Program-made: the position numbers and the translations under genes | Shown: one piece after another, positions 8,563 to 17,257 of the stretch | How the letters are laid out: each line of letters opens with the position of its first letter | How positions within the stretch are numbered: position 1 is the stretch's first letter | Origin: Paenibacillus oryzisoli | Lineage (GTDB): Bacteria > Bacillota > Bacilli > Paenibacillales > NBRC-103111 | DNA length: 64,000 nt | Assembly (NCBI RefSeq): GCF_001653565.1 | Contig: NZ_LYPB01000059.1 | Span: 1-64,000, forward strand | Direction: 5' to 3' | Notes under the pieces: model-generated | What the model saw: the letters and a program-made list of their open reading frames with translations, nothing else | Databases searched by the model: none | What the model was told of the DNA's origin: nothing

Positions 8563-11500
8563 TTACTCAAGGTCTTCATCAAAATCGGTCAAGCTCCCTT
8601 CACTTTTGTCCTTATGGCTATTGAATACCTTAATCTTAATATCCGCCTGCTTGCCTCGATACGTGGCTGTGATCGTAGCAGATCCGGGCTTTACAGCTGT
8701 GATGATGCCGTCAGCTGTAATGGACGCCACTTTATCGTGGGAGGAGCTGTAAGTAACGCCTTGGTTGATGTAGCCAACGACACCATCGGAGTAAGTTGCT
8801 TTAAGCGGTGCTTGGTAGGTGTCACCTTTGACTAGACTGTGTTTGTTTTCGTCGAAGCTCAGACTTGTCACAATCACAACAGTGACTATGGACTTTGCGG
8901 TTCTGCCCTCGAACGTAGCCGTAATTTCCGTAGTACCTGCTTTCAAAGCAGTAACGCTACCATCTGCGGCAATCGTTGCTACCGATGGATTGCTGGAGTT
9001 GTAAGAAGCTCCAGCGACAACAACGCTCGTCTGATCCGAGTAAACAGCGGTCACAACGGAAGCATGCTTATCGCCTGCAACAAGACGATAAGCAGGAGCA
9101 TCCAGTTCGATGCCTGTTAACGTTGGGGCTGTACGTGTGATGTTAATCGTTTTTTCATTTGTCTTGCGATCGTCTACATAGACGGAAACTTGCACGCTAT
9201 TAACGCCAATTGCGAGCGGGACATGTCCAATAAAGTCTCCATTACTAGACACCTCAGCCGGTACACCATTTAGAAGTACACGTGCCGTCCCCGTTCCAAT
9301 CACTTCCACTTCGCCTTTGATCGTTAGATTAGACAGTGCGGTGCTCGTGTTCGCATAATCCAAATATCCGCGTAACACAGCTGAACGAACGTTATCGCCA
9401 ACCTTGAAAGTTCTTGCGACTAACTGTCTTCTTGTTCGTACGCCAGAAGCATCCAGTGCAGAGATCACGAAGCCGCCTTGTGGAATCACACTGTTATTTG
9501 GCGACATATTGGTCCAGTTCCAAGTAAGTGCCTGGGGTTGGTTAACGACTTTCGTGACTTTACCTGAACTGTCCACGACAGCTTCTACACCGAACGTGCT
9601 AGTGGCTGTTGTTAGGCCGAAGTCATCGGAATAGATGTTGAGATTATTCTCGTTCCGGCTCACATTGAAGAGATCCCCTTCGAGGAACGACTCAGGACTA
9701 CCTGGTATACTGGAGCCGATTTGATAATCCTTGACGTATGCGACATCATGGAGTGATGCCTTTACCACAGACCAGTTGACTTGTGACAGATCGAAGAGCA
9801 TGAGGCCGTTCGATTGCGACAAGCCTGCTTGGAACACCGAACGCTGTAGTGGAGGGTCTTGGATGTTCGCCAAAGCAATACTTGCGTACATCGGTACTTC
9901 GCCGTTAGTGACGATATTGCCCAAGGTAATATGATGTTCAATTTCCTTTTGTGTCGTTTGATACGTGCCAATCATGAGGAAATCGATGTTCCCTGCATAA
10001 CCGGTCTGTGCATAAGAGTCCGTATAAAGGCTGTCATCCGGTAGTTGTAAACGGCTATCGTACTTGAAATTCGGGCTGCCCCAATGGACGCCGTTCAAGT
10101 AATAGGATTCAAACCAAGACCCCACATAAGCAGAGGAATAGACCTTATGACCTTTCAAAGCGGAGTAACGATCGGTTAGTACACGGACATCATCCGTGAA
10201 CGTTTTGATCGTTTGTGAGCGGAACTCCCACCAATCATTGATGTGGGGACCCGCGATACGAACGTTGTTTACGTAGCTGAACACATCCGCAGGCCAATTC
10301 GTTAACTGCTTACCTCTTGTGGAAAGAAACGCTTCAAACTTCGCACGTGTCAGAGGGCTGAAGTCGGCCGTTTCGTTGTCATAGCGGGTACGATCCAGAA
10401 CAACGCCGTCTACATCGTAGTTCTTGATGACTTCTTCCATATTCCTCAACTCAAAAGCTCTTACGTCATCATTGGCTGGGTTCACAAAAGCAACAAGGGA
10501 CTTACCCGATGTATAATATTTGCTCTCACGCAGACGTAAAATTTGACCGTTATCCTCGGGACGATATACATGCTCTTCCCAATCTAGATGCTGGTTGAGC
10601 AGTCCGTACTCGTTGTGTGCAGGCGAGCCTTCAGCAAATACATTGAAGGCTGCGTGGATTTTAATACCAAGGGGATGCCCGTACTTGATAAACTCTTCCA
10701 ACATATCCAGATTGGGATTGGCACCTGCACGCGTCGGTGCTGTCATCTGCGAGATATGCGGACGCCCAGTCAAATCATTCTTCTTATAGTTGGCGAAGCC
10801 TTCGACACCTTTGACATCAAGCGCAATAGCCGTCACGCCAGCATCTTTCGCTTTCGTCAGCATATCACGGATATTTTCAGGTGTTTGCAGTTTGAAAATA
10901 TTGGTACCTTGATCGACCCAGAGGACGACCTCTTTGGGGGTGCTCGTTTGCATTTTATAAAACACAACAAGCGTTTTTCGATCATTCTCTACGCCATTCT
11001 TAGAAGCGACGACATCTAGGTAATTCACGCCTTCAGCAAGACCAATCTCACTCTGGAAATTGCCATTCGCTTGCAAGGCAACCGAAGTTTGATTAACGCG
11101 AATCGCATAGGTGACACCTGACTCCAAGTTTTCCAACTTGCCGGAAACCGTCGTTGTCGGAGTAGTTACCGTAAACCAATCGTCGTTGTCCAGTTGAAGT
11201 CGCGCTTGAGGCCCCTGACCCGTCATAAGTGCGGAGACAGGGACTACTTCACCATTTTTACGCAGCTTAATGAGGTCGCCGACCTTGAAATTTTTCGCTA
11301 AATACTGTTTAAAAGTTTTGTTCGCCCAGCTGTCATCATTCGCGATAAGAATGAAGCCGCCTTGCGGGATTGCCAAGGTTGTCGGTCCTGTCCAGACAGG
11401 CACACCGCCGTTAACGGATGGATTGACGACCCGTGTCACATGATTTGTCGCATCGACGACAACGCCGACGGAGGTGGTGCCAACGGTAACGGATGGTGCG

Positions 11501-11724
11501 AATTCCGTGGTGTATAGCGCAACATAATCGGTGATGCGACTCATATCCGTATCAAGGGCATTAATTTGCTTGCGCGGACCCTCAATATCGATGGTGATAT
11601 CGACGGGAGCCGCTTCTACTTCAATGAAATCAGTGGGACTGGTTGCCGCAGATGCGGTGATGGACCAAGAAGAAGCGAGTAGTGTAATCAATAAAGTCAT
11701 GATTAGCCATTTCGAATTTTTCAA
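8563..11724 (-). CDS. Secreted multidomain GHL10 protein with BIG2 repeats
   Basis: A 1053-residue exported protein. The signal peptide covers residues 1-27 (cut at ASA-AT). A ~160-residue beta module and an Ig-like module (about 30-260) precede a GHL10 catalytic-type domain (about 265-670, with GVTAIALDVKGVEG, IHAAFNVFAEG and DGVVLDRTRYDN). The same beta plus Ig-like pair then recurs (IPQGGFI/IPQGGFV, FKVGDLI/FKVGDNV), and two BIG2 Ig domains and an acidic tail close the protein. It starts at TTG, with AAGGAA 11 bp upstream. It is the last gene of a three-gene minus-strand operon, 19 bp after the dehydrogenase. It probably acts on a glycan at the cell surface. No sortase or SLH anchor is visible. 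Confidence 0.85.
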   Translation of the reverse strand: MKNSKWLIMTLLITLLASSWSITASAATSPTDFIEVEAAPVDITIDIEGPRKQINALDTDMSRITDYVALYTTEFAPSVTVGTTSVGVVVDATNHVTRVVNPSVNGGVPVWTGPTTLAIPQGGFILIANDDSWANKTFKQYLAKNFKVGDLIKLRKNGEVVPVSALMTGQGPQARLQLDNDDWFTVTTPTTTVSGKLENLESGVTYAIRVNQTSVALQANGNFQSEIGLAEGVNYLDVVASKNGVENDRKTLVVFYKMQTSTPKEVVLWVDQGTNIFKLQTPENIRDMLTKAKDAGVTAIALDVKGVEGFANYKKNDLTGRPHISQMTAPTRAGANPNLDMLEEFIKYGHPLGIKIHAAFNVFAEGSPAHNEYGLLNQHLDWEEHVYRPEDNGQILRLRESKYYTSGKSLVAFVNPANDDVRAFELRNMEEVIKNYDVDGVVLDRTRYDNETADFSPLTRAKFEAFLSTRGKQLTNWPADVFSYVNNVRIAGPHINDWWEFRSQTIKTFTDDVRVLTDRYSALKGHKVYSSAYVGSWFESYYLNGVHWGSPNFKYDSRLQLPDDSLYTDSYAQTGYAGNIDFLMIGTYQTTQKEIEHHITLGNIVTNGEVPMYASIALANIQDPPLQRSVFQAGLSQSNGLMLFDLSQVNWSVVKASLHDVAYVKDYQIGSSIPGSPESFLEGDLFNVSRNENNLNIYSDDFGLTTATSTFGVEAVVDSSGKVTKVVNQPQALTWNWTNMSPNNSVIPQGGFVISALDASGVRTRRQLVARTFKVGDNVRSAVLRGYLDYANTSTALSNLTIKGEVEVIGTGTARVLLNGVPAEVSSNGDFIGHVPLAIGVNSVQVSVYVDDRKTNEKTINITRTAPTLTGIELDAPAYRLVAGDKHASVVTAVYSDQTSVVVAGASYNSSNPSVATIAADGSVTALKAGTTEITATFEGRTAKSIVTVVIVTSLSFDENKHSLVKGDTYQAPLKATYSDGVVGYINQGVTYSSSHDKVASITADGIITAVKPGSATITATYRGKQADIKIKVFNSHKDKSEGSLTDFDEDLE

Positions 11725-11743
11725 TTGGTTTCACATTCCTTCC

Positions 11744-12802
11744 CTAGAAACGGATTTCTTCACCTTTTTCGCTAGATTCATAGACACCGCAAAGTATTTT
11801 CATCATCTCAACCCCATCTTGTACGGGGGAAAGAGTCTCCTTCGTGCCTTGACACACTTCAATGAAGTAGTTGATCTCGTCTTGGAAGCCAGCGACAAAA
11901 TCGAAGCTCAAATTATTAATTTGTGGCGTGAGGTTCAAGATCGTATCGTACTTCTCCGTAATGATGGAGAGCTCAGGCTCTAATTCTGCTCCGCCTTTTT
12001 CCCCGTAGAGCTTCACCGTTAATTCATCTTCCTTGGCATGCAGCGTAAAGCTAACGTCTACGAGAATCGAAGCGCCGTTCTCAAATCGAATCAAGGCATT
12101 GGCCAAATCCTCGACGGTATTGTGCGTAGGGTCGTAATCGGCAGCTTTGTAAAAAGCCAAGTTCTTCACATTGGCGCGATTACCTAACTTTTTGTAGGTA
12201 TTACCAGAAATCGACTTAACTTTAGGTCGTCCCATCAAGTACCAGCAAAGATCAATCACGTGTACGCCTACATCGATTAGAGGGCCGCCCCCTGAACGAT
12301 CCACATCGGAGAACCAGCCGCCAGGGTTGCCCAAACGACGAATACAAGATGCTTTCGCGTAGTAAATATCGCCGAGCTCATTGTTATCGAGGAATGATTT
12401 GATGATGCGGGTATTCGAGGCATAACGGCGAACGAAACCGACTTGCAGCGTTTTGCCAGTACGACGAACGGCATCCTCGACTTCTAACGCCTCTTTCACC
12501 GATGTACATAGTGGCTTTTCGGTGAGTACGTTTTTACCAGCCTCCAAGGCAGCGATGGAGATTTGGGCATGACTGTTATTCCATGTACAAATGCTTATCG
12601 CATCTACTGCCTCATTCGCTAGCAAATCCTCATAGCTCGTATAGATATGTTGGATGCCGTATTTTTCAGCTTTGGCTTTCGCGCGTTCTTCGTTCAAGTC
12701 ACAGATGGCATAGAGTTCAGCATCCGGATTCGTATGATACGATTTCAAATGCATTTCGGATATGGAACCTGCGCCTACGACACCAATACGTATTTTACTC
12801 AT
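11744..12802 (-). CDS. Gfo/Idh/MocA family oxidoreductase
   Basis: A 352-residue NAD(P)-dependent dehydrogenase. The N-terminal Rossmann fold has GVVGAGSISEMH. ICTWNNSHAQISIAALEAGKNVLTEKPLC contains the family's EKP lysine motif, and GGGPLIDVGVHVIDLCWYLMG contains the conserved H and D of the C-terminal domain. The ATG at 12802 is preferred because AAGAGG lies nine bases upstream; an ATG two codons earlier is too close to it. It lies between the FAD oxidoreductase and the secreted GHL10 gene with gaps of about 20 bp, so all three are likely cotranscribed. The substrate is probably a sugar or polyol; identity is unknown. Confidence 0.9.
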   Translation of the reverse strand: MSKIRIGVVGAGSISEMHLKSYHTNPDAELYAICDLNEERAKAKAEKYGIQHIYTSYEDLLANEAVDAISICTWNNSHAQISIAALEAGKNVLTEKPLCTSVKEALEVEDAVRRTGKTLQVGFVRRYASNTRIIKSFLDNNELGDIYYAKASCIRRLGNPGGWFSDVDRSGGGPLIDVGVHVIDLCWYLMGRPKVKSISGNTYKKLGNRANVKNLAFYKAADYDPTHNTVEDLANALIRFENGASILVDVSFTLHAKEDELTVKLYGEKGGAELEPELSIITEKYDTILNLTPQINNLSFDFVAGFQDEINYFIEVCQGTKETLSPVQDGVEMMKILCGVYESSEKGEEIRF

Positions 12803-12827
12803 GTACATGCACCTCTTCTTTCACCTA

Positions 12828-14426
12828 TTAAACGGGACGAATTGCAGGCCAAGCCAGCTCGATACCGTAACTCTCAAGCATATTCTGGAAAATGAGCAGT
12901 TCAGAAGCCTCATTGCGCACTTCGCGTGGCGGTATGCCACGGTCAATGCAGTGGCTTGCGAGGAACCCAGCTGCTTCGCCAATGTTCCATTCGACGGGAT
13001 GCAGACGGTAACATCCATTGGTGATGTGGGTGACACCTAGGTTTTTGCAAGCTGGCAGCAAATTGTTCATGCGGATCGGGATTAAGCTGCCTAGTGGAAT
13101 CTGGAATGGCAGTGAAGAGATATCTATATAATGACGATTGCCTGTACTCGGATGGAGATCTATGCGATAACAGCCAATGCCAACGGAATCATGGAACTGT
13201 TCCGCTTTCCCGTCGGGACGACAAGCTGTGCTTACATGTTGTTCCAGGACGGTGAACTCGGCCTTGATCCTTCGTGACTCGCGTATGTAGGGATACATGG
13301 CTAGCCCATCGTCTGTACCTACAATGTCTGCGCGCAGGCGAAGACCAGGGTAACCTTGCCCGCCATCTGGCCTAGGCGCTTCCGTCTGCAGCCAATATAG
13401 CAGCGATAAGCTGAGCTGTTTCGCATCCCATAAATGTTGCTCTCTTTCCTCGGCGCTGACGTCAATCACGGAGCCTAGCCAATAGTCGTTCTGCGGCCAA
13501 TTGACCAATGTAATGTCGCTTGGATAAAAGCCTTTCTCGAAGTTACGACTATCGATAATGCGTCGATAGAAGAATAGGGAGTACTTGTCCGTGCCTTCAA
13601 ATAGTTCATAGGAGACTTGTTCGAGCGTACTCGGACGAACACCGGACCAGCTGAGCAGCTTATCTGGCCAGAACTCCGCTTTGTACGCCTTCCAGAAGTC
13701 ATAACGTTCGGGGCGCGCAATCGTGTGATCTTCCCCTTCGATGTAGTCCATGGCGAAGCACTGCGTGAATCCCTGCATGTCTTGCGGTAGTGCATCGCCC
13801 TCTACGGCATTCGGTTCGCCAGTCTGACTCTTGGACTCCGCTCCTGTCACATATTCCGCACCCGCAAGTGGCAGCACATCGCCACATTCGGTAGCGTCAA
13901 GGAAATAAGCGCCATACAGCGTAACGCTTTCGCTGCTCGTCAAGTTGCGAACTGTGACGGAACGAACATCATCGCCGTCCACATCTGTGGATTCTATGCG
14001 ATGACGAGTTAGAATCTGCAGCCGCCCGCTGTTAACATAAGGAGCCAGCATATCGTGCAGGACAGCTAACGCTGCCCGCGGCTCATGGCATAATCGTGAT
14101 ACGCCGCCATTACCAGGATTAAGCAGCGTTCGAGAACGCGCGTCTGCGGTAAGGGGGAGGAGACGGCGATAATAGTCACGTACGCCATCTCGGAACTGTC
14201 GATAACTGCGGGTACACCCAAATTGTTCGATCCAGGGGTGTTCATCCGGGGGGACGGCTTGGCTCGTTAATTGGCCGCCAATCCAGTCGGTTTCCTCGGT
14301 CATGATTACTTTTTTGCCGGATTTGGCAGCGGCTAGGGCAGCTGCGTAGCCGCCGGTTCCACCGCCGATCACGACGATATCAGCCTGGTAAGTGTGTGTA
14401 TGAGGATTGCTTGTCGTGTTCACCAA
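12828..14426 (-). CDS. FAD-dependent oxidoreductase (FAD_oxidored family)
   Basis: About 532 residues from a TTG start at 14426, which follows AAAGGAGGG by ten bases. A longer GTG start at 14462 has no ribosome site. The FAD fold begins with DIVVIGGGTGGYAAALAAA and continues EETDWIGGQLTSQ. The C-terminal part GCYRLHPVEWNIGEAAGFLA is the second FAD-contacting stretch. Members of this family are commonly found in sugar-degradation loci of Bacillota, but the oxidised substrate is rarely known. It is first in the minus-strand operon and divergent from the SGNH hydrolase operon, with a 225-bp shared upstream region. Confidence 0.88.
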   Translation of the reverse strand: MVNTTSNPHTHTYQADIVVIGGGTGGYAAALAAAKSGKKVIMTEETDWIGGQLTSQAVPPDEHPWIEQFGCTRSYRQFRDGVRDYYRRLLPLTADARSRTLLNPGNGGVSRLCHEPRAALAVLHDMLAPYVNSGRLQILTRHRIESTDVDGDDVRSVTVRNLTSSESVTLYGAYFLDATECGDVLPLAGAEYVTGAESKSQTGEPNAVEGDALPQDMQGFTQCFAMDYIEGEDHTIARPERYDFWKAYKAEFWPDKLLSWSGVRPSTLEQVSYELFEGTDKYSLFFYRRIIDSRNFEKGFYPSDITLVNWPQNDYWLGSVIDVSAEEREQHLWDAKQLSLSLLYWLQTEAPRPDGGQGYPGLRLRADIVGTDDGLAMYPYIRESRRIKAEFTVLEQHVSTACRPDGKAEQFHDSVGIGCYRIDLHPSTGNRHYIDISSLPFQIPLGSLIPIRMNNLLPACKNLGVTHITNGCYRLHPVEWNIGEAAGFLASHCIDRGIPPREVRNEASELLIFQNMLESYGIELAWPAIRPV

Positions 14427-14651
14427 CGATGATTGTCCCTCCTTTAACCAATTCACCTGCACGCATTTACAGGTTATCCCTATTGTATTACAGCAGACCG
14501 AGAGCCACAGCGGAGGACCATGACTTCTTTTGGTACTTTAATAACCCATTCACCGAGAAAAAAAAGGGATTATACAAGCGAGGGCGAAGAATGATTACCT
14601 AACGGGTTAACAGTGTGTGGATGCGAAATCATAATTAGGGGAGAGATAATC

Positions 14652-15752
14652 ATGAATAATCAACAGCAATCAAGTGACGTTCTAAGATTGGATGAGAATA
14701 TGAGGATTCCACAACCGGGTGATAGTGGATTGGAATGGTACTCGCCGCTTGCGGAACCTTTCTATATAGCAGGTTTTGGTTGGCTTACGGAGAAACAGCA
14801 ATATCGTCGCCTGCCAGCAAATCCTGCTTGGGTACTGCCCGAAGCGGTGGATCACTTAGCAAATTGTACAGCTGGTGGACAAATTCGGTTTACGACTAAT
14901 GCAAGCTCACTTTCTATTAAAGTGAAGCTGTCCGGCGCTGCAAATATGTATCATATGCCAGCAACAGGTCAATGCGGATTCGATTGTTACATCGGAGAGC
15001 CAGGTGAACAGTTCTATTGCAGTACAACGCGGTACGATGCGAAACAAACCGAATATGAGAGCGTTATGTTTACTGATTTGGAGCGAGCGTATAGAAGCAT
15101 CACTCTGAATTTTCCATTGTACCAAGGTGTTCAGGAAGTGTGGATTGGCTTGGATCCATCGGCTCAAATTGCACCGCCCCCAGCTTATGATAACAGCGAA
15201 AAGATTATCTTCTACGGGACTTCCATCACGCAGGGAGGTTGCGCTACCCGTCCCGGTATGGCTTATCCCAATATCTTATCCAGACGAGTAAATAGGGAAT
15301 TTCTGAATCTAGGATTCTCAGGAAATGGCAAAGGAGAGCCCGAGCTTGCGCACATTATAGCAGAAATACCGGATCCAGCTTGTCTCGTCTTAGATTATGA
15401 AGCGAACTGTGTATCCACGGAGAGTTTGCAAACCACGTTGCCCGAATTCATTCGTATTTATCGAAATAAGCACCCGTATACGCCGATTCTTGTAATTTCT
15501 TGTATTACTTATGCAAAGGAAAGGTATAACGAGGCGTTGAGGTTGGAAAAAGAAGAGCGTAAAGGCGTCCAGCTCCGCACGGTCGAGCTCTTAAGAGAAA
15601 ATGGGGATGCCAACATTTATTTTTACGATGGTTCAACGTTACTAGGCGAACAAGCGCATGAATCCACTGTCGATGGTGTGCATCCGACTGATCTAGGATT
15701 TCTGCTCATGGCCGACGGAATCACGCCTGTTCTCCAAGAAATACTCGAATGA
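14652..15752 (+). CDS. SGNH/GDSL-family hydrolase
   Basis: About 366 residues from the ATG at 14652, with AGGGGAGAG upstream. The N-terminal ~165 residues form a beta-sandwich, and the SGNH hydrolase domain follows. Block I is FYGTSITQGG with nucleophile serine, the glycine/asparagine blocks lie in GFSGNGKGEPEL and DYEANC, and block V is DGVHPTDLG with Asp and His. Such two-domain enzymes often remove acyl groups from carbohydrates. No signal peptide is visible, so the substrate is expected to be intracellular. Its stop overlaps the start of the lipoprotein gene (ATGA), which indicates translational coupling. Confidence 0.88.
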   Translation: MNNQQQSSDVLRLDENMRIPQPGDSGLEWYSPLAEPFYIAGFGWLTEKQQYRRLPANPAWVLPEAVDHLANCTAGGQIRFTTNASSLSIKVKLSGAANMYHMPATGQCGFDCYIGEPGEQFYCSTTRYDAKQTEYESVMFTDLERAYRSITLNFPLYQGVQEVWIGLDPSAQIAPPPAYDNSEKIIFYGTSITQGGCATRPGMAYPNILSRRVNREFLNLGFSGNGKGEPELAHIIAEIPDPACLVLDYEANCVSTESLQTTLPEFIRIYRNKHPYTPILVISCITYAKERYNEALRLEKEERKGVQLRTVELLRENGDANIYFYDGSTLLGEQAHESTVDGVHPTDLGFLLMADGITPVLQEILE

Positions 15753-17257
15753 TGAGACGAATGAGGGCAGCAATTCTAATCATGCTCACTTGTTGTTCAA
15801 CTGCTGGCTGCGGTGTTTCGAATTTGACTCTGAAGGAAGAGAATAAGGTAAGTACAGCAAGTGAACCTGTAATTCGAATCGTAGCGAACAGCCTAGGTAT
15901 GAATTTCCCGGAGGGGATGGATGAGAATCATAATCCATATCTCAGTTATATCGAGAAGAACATTGGTGTTCAGGTTAATGTTACGCTCCCTCCGCTCAAT
16001 GGGTATGATGAAAAGCTCAATGTCATTATGGCGTCTGGCGAGCCTCCGGATTTGCTGAATACAAGTGATCCATCGTGGTTTATCCATTTCGTAAATCAGA
16101 AGGCGCTGACGCCTTTGAATGATTATATGGATAAGTACGGGACAAATCTTAGAGCCAAAATTCCCAAGGAAGCATGGGATAATGTCACCGTGGATGGCAA
16201 GATCTATGCGATCCCGAGTCTGAACGAGGTGAAAGGAACCGAAATTATTTATGCCAGGAAGGATTGGCTGGATAAGCTAGGCATGCAGCCGCCTAAGACA
16301 ATTGAGGAGTATACGGCAGTTATGAAGGCTTTTGCTGAGAGAGATCCAGATGGAAATGGGAAAAGGGATACCTATGGCTTATCGATTTTGGAGCGGCTGC
16401 GCAGAACTTCGCCATTTCTAGGCGCATTTGGTGTGCAAATGAAAGCTTGGTATGAACGAGACGGTAAATTGGTCTACTCGGGGATCCTTCCAGAAATGAA
16501 AGAGGCGCTTCTGTATTTGCGAGGCTTGTATGACGCTGATATTCTAGACCCCGAATTCCCTTTGAATAAAATTGATGTACTAGGAGAAAAAATTGTAAGC
16601 GGACGAGTAGGATTATTCTCAGCAGCTTGGTCGGACACGCGCTCACATATTGCCGCAAATCGCAAAGCTGATCCCAAAGCGGAGTGGATTCCGCTGGATT
16701 TCCCAACTGGCCCGAATGGGAAACATGGTGTGTACAGTACCACTAACGTCCGATCCTACAACGTGATTCCGAACAAGAGCGACAAGGCGGCAGCAGTCGT
16801 TAAGTTCTTGGATTTCGTTGCAGGTCCAGGACAAACCAGCTTAAAGCTAGGCTTTGAGAACGAAATTTGGACAAGGGTCAATGGGAAATTGTCCATACGA
16901 TTTGATGAGCATACGAAGCATGGCTATCGTGGGATCTACGGTGCGTTAGCGGATGTAGCGGATCCAATTGTCACACGAGATCGGTTGGAAGCCCTTGGTT
17001 CACAATTCCGGCTATATGATAACATCCAACGGATCGAACAGAATTTGATGGTTGACCGATTCAACGGGCCTCCAACGCCAGCAATGGGGAAGCATCAAGT
17101 GAAGCTTTCTAAGCTGCAAGAGGATACCTTTACGCGAATTATTGCAGGCTTAAGCCCAATAGAGGAGTTCGACGCTTTTGTGAAAAAGTGGAAGGAAGCC
17201 GGCGGTGATGAAATTACTGGGGAAGTGAATGAATGGTGGCGAGAAACCAACCCATGA
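15749..17257 (+). CDS. Solute-binding lipoprotein coupled to a sensor kinase
   Basis: A 502-residue extracellular binding protein. The lipobox STAGC gives C21 as lipid-modified residue. The mature part has the DPDGNGKRDTYGLS loop typical of LipO-like oligosaccharide-binding proteins, and the C-terminus ends EWWRE. It overlaps the hydrolase gene by four bases, and its end overlaps the start of the kinase. No permease genes are in this operon. It may therefore donate ligand to permeases encoded elsewhere, or act as an extracellular co-receptor of the kinase, as reported for XylFII with LytS; that role is inference. Confidence 0.9.
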   Translation: MMRRMRAAILIMLTCCSTAGCGVSNLTLKEENKVSTASEPVIRIVANSLGMNFPEGMDENHNPYLSYIEKNIGVQVNVTLPPLNGYDEKLNVIMASGEPPDLLNTSDPSWFIHFVNQKALTPLNDYMDKYGTNLRAKIPKEAWDNVTVDGKIYAIPSLNEVKGTEIIYARKDWLDKLGMQPPKTIEEYTAVMKAFAERDPDGNGKRDTYGLSILERLRRTSPFLGAFGVQMKAWYERDGKLVYSGILPEMKEALLYLRGLYDADILDPEFPLNKIDVLGEKIVSGRVGLFSAAWSDTRSHIAANRKADPKAEWIPLDFPTGPNGKHGVYSTTNVRSYNVIPNKSDKAAAVVKFLDFVAGPGQTSLKLGFENEIWTRVNGKLSIRFDEHTKHGYRGIYGALADVADPIVTRDRLEALGSQFRLYDNIQRIEQNLMVDRFNGPPTPAMGKHQVKLSKLQEDTFTRIIAGLSPIEEFDAFVKKWKEAGGDEITGEVNEWWRETNP

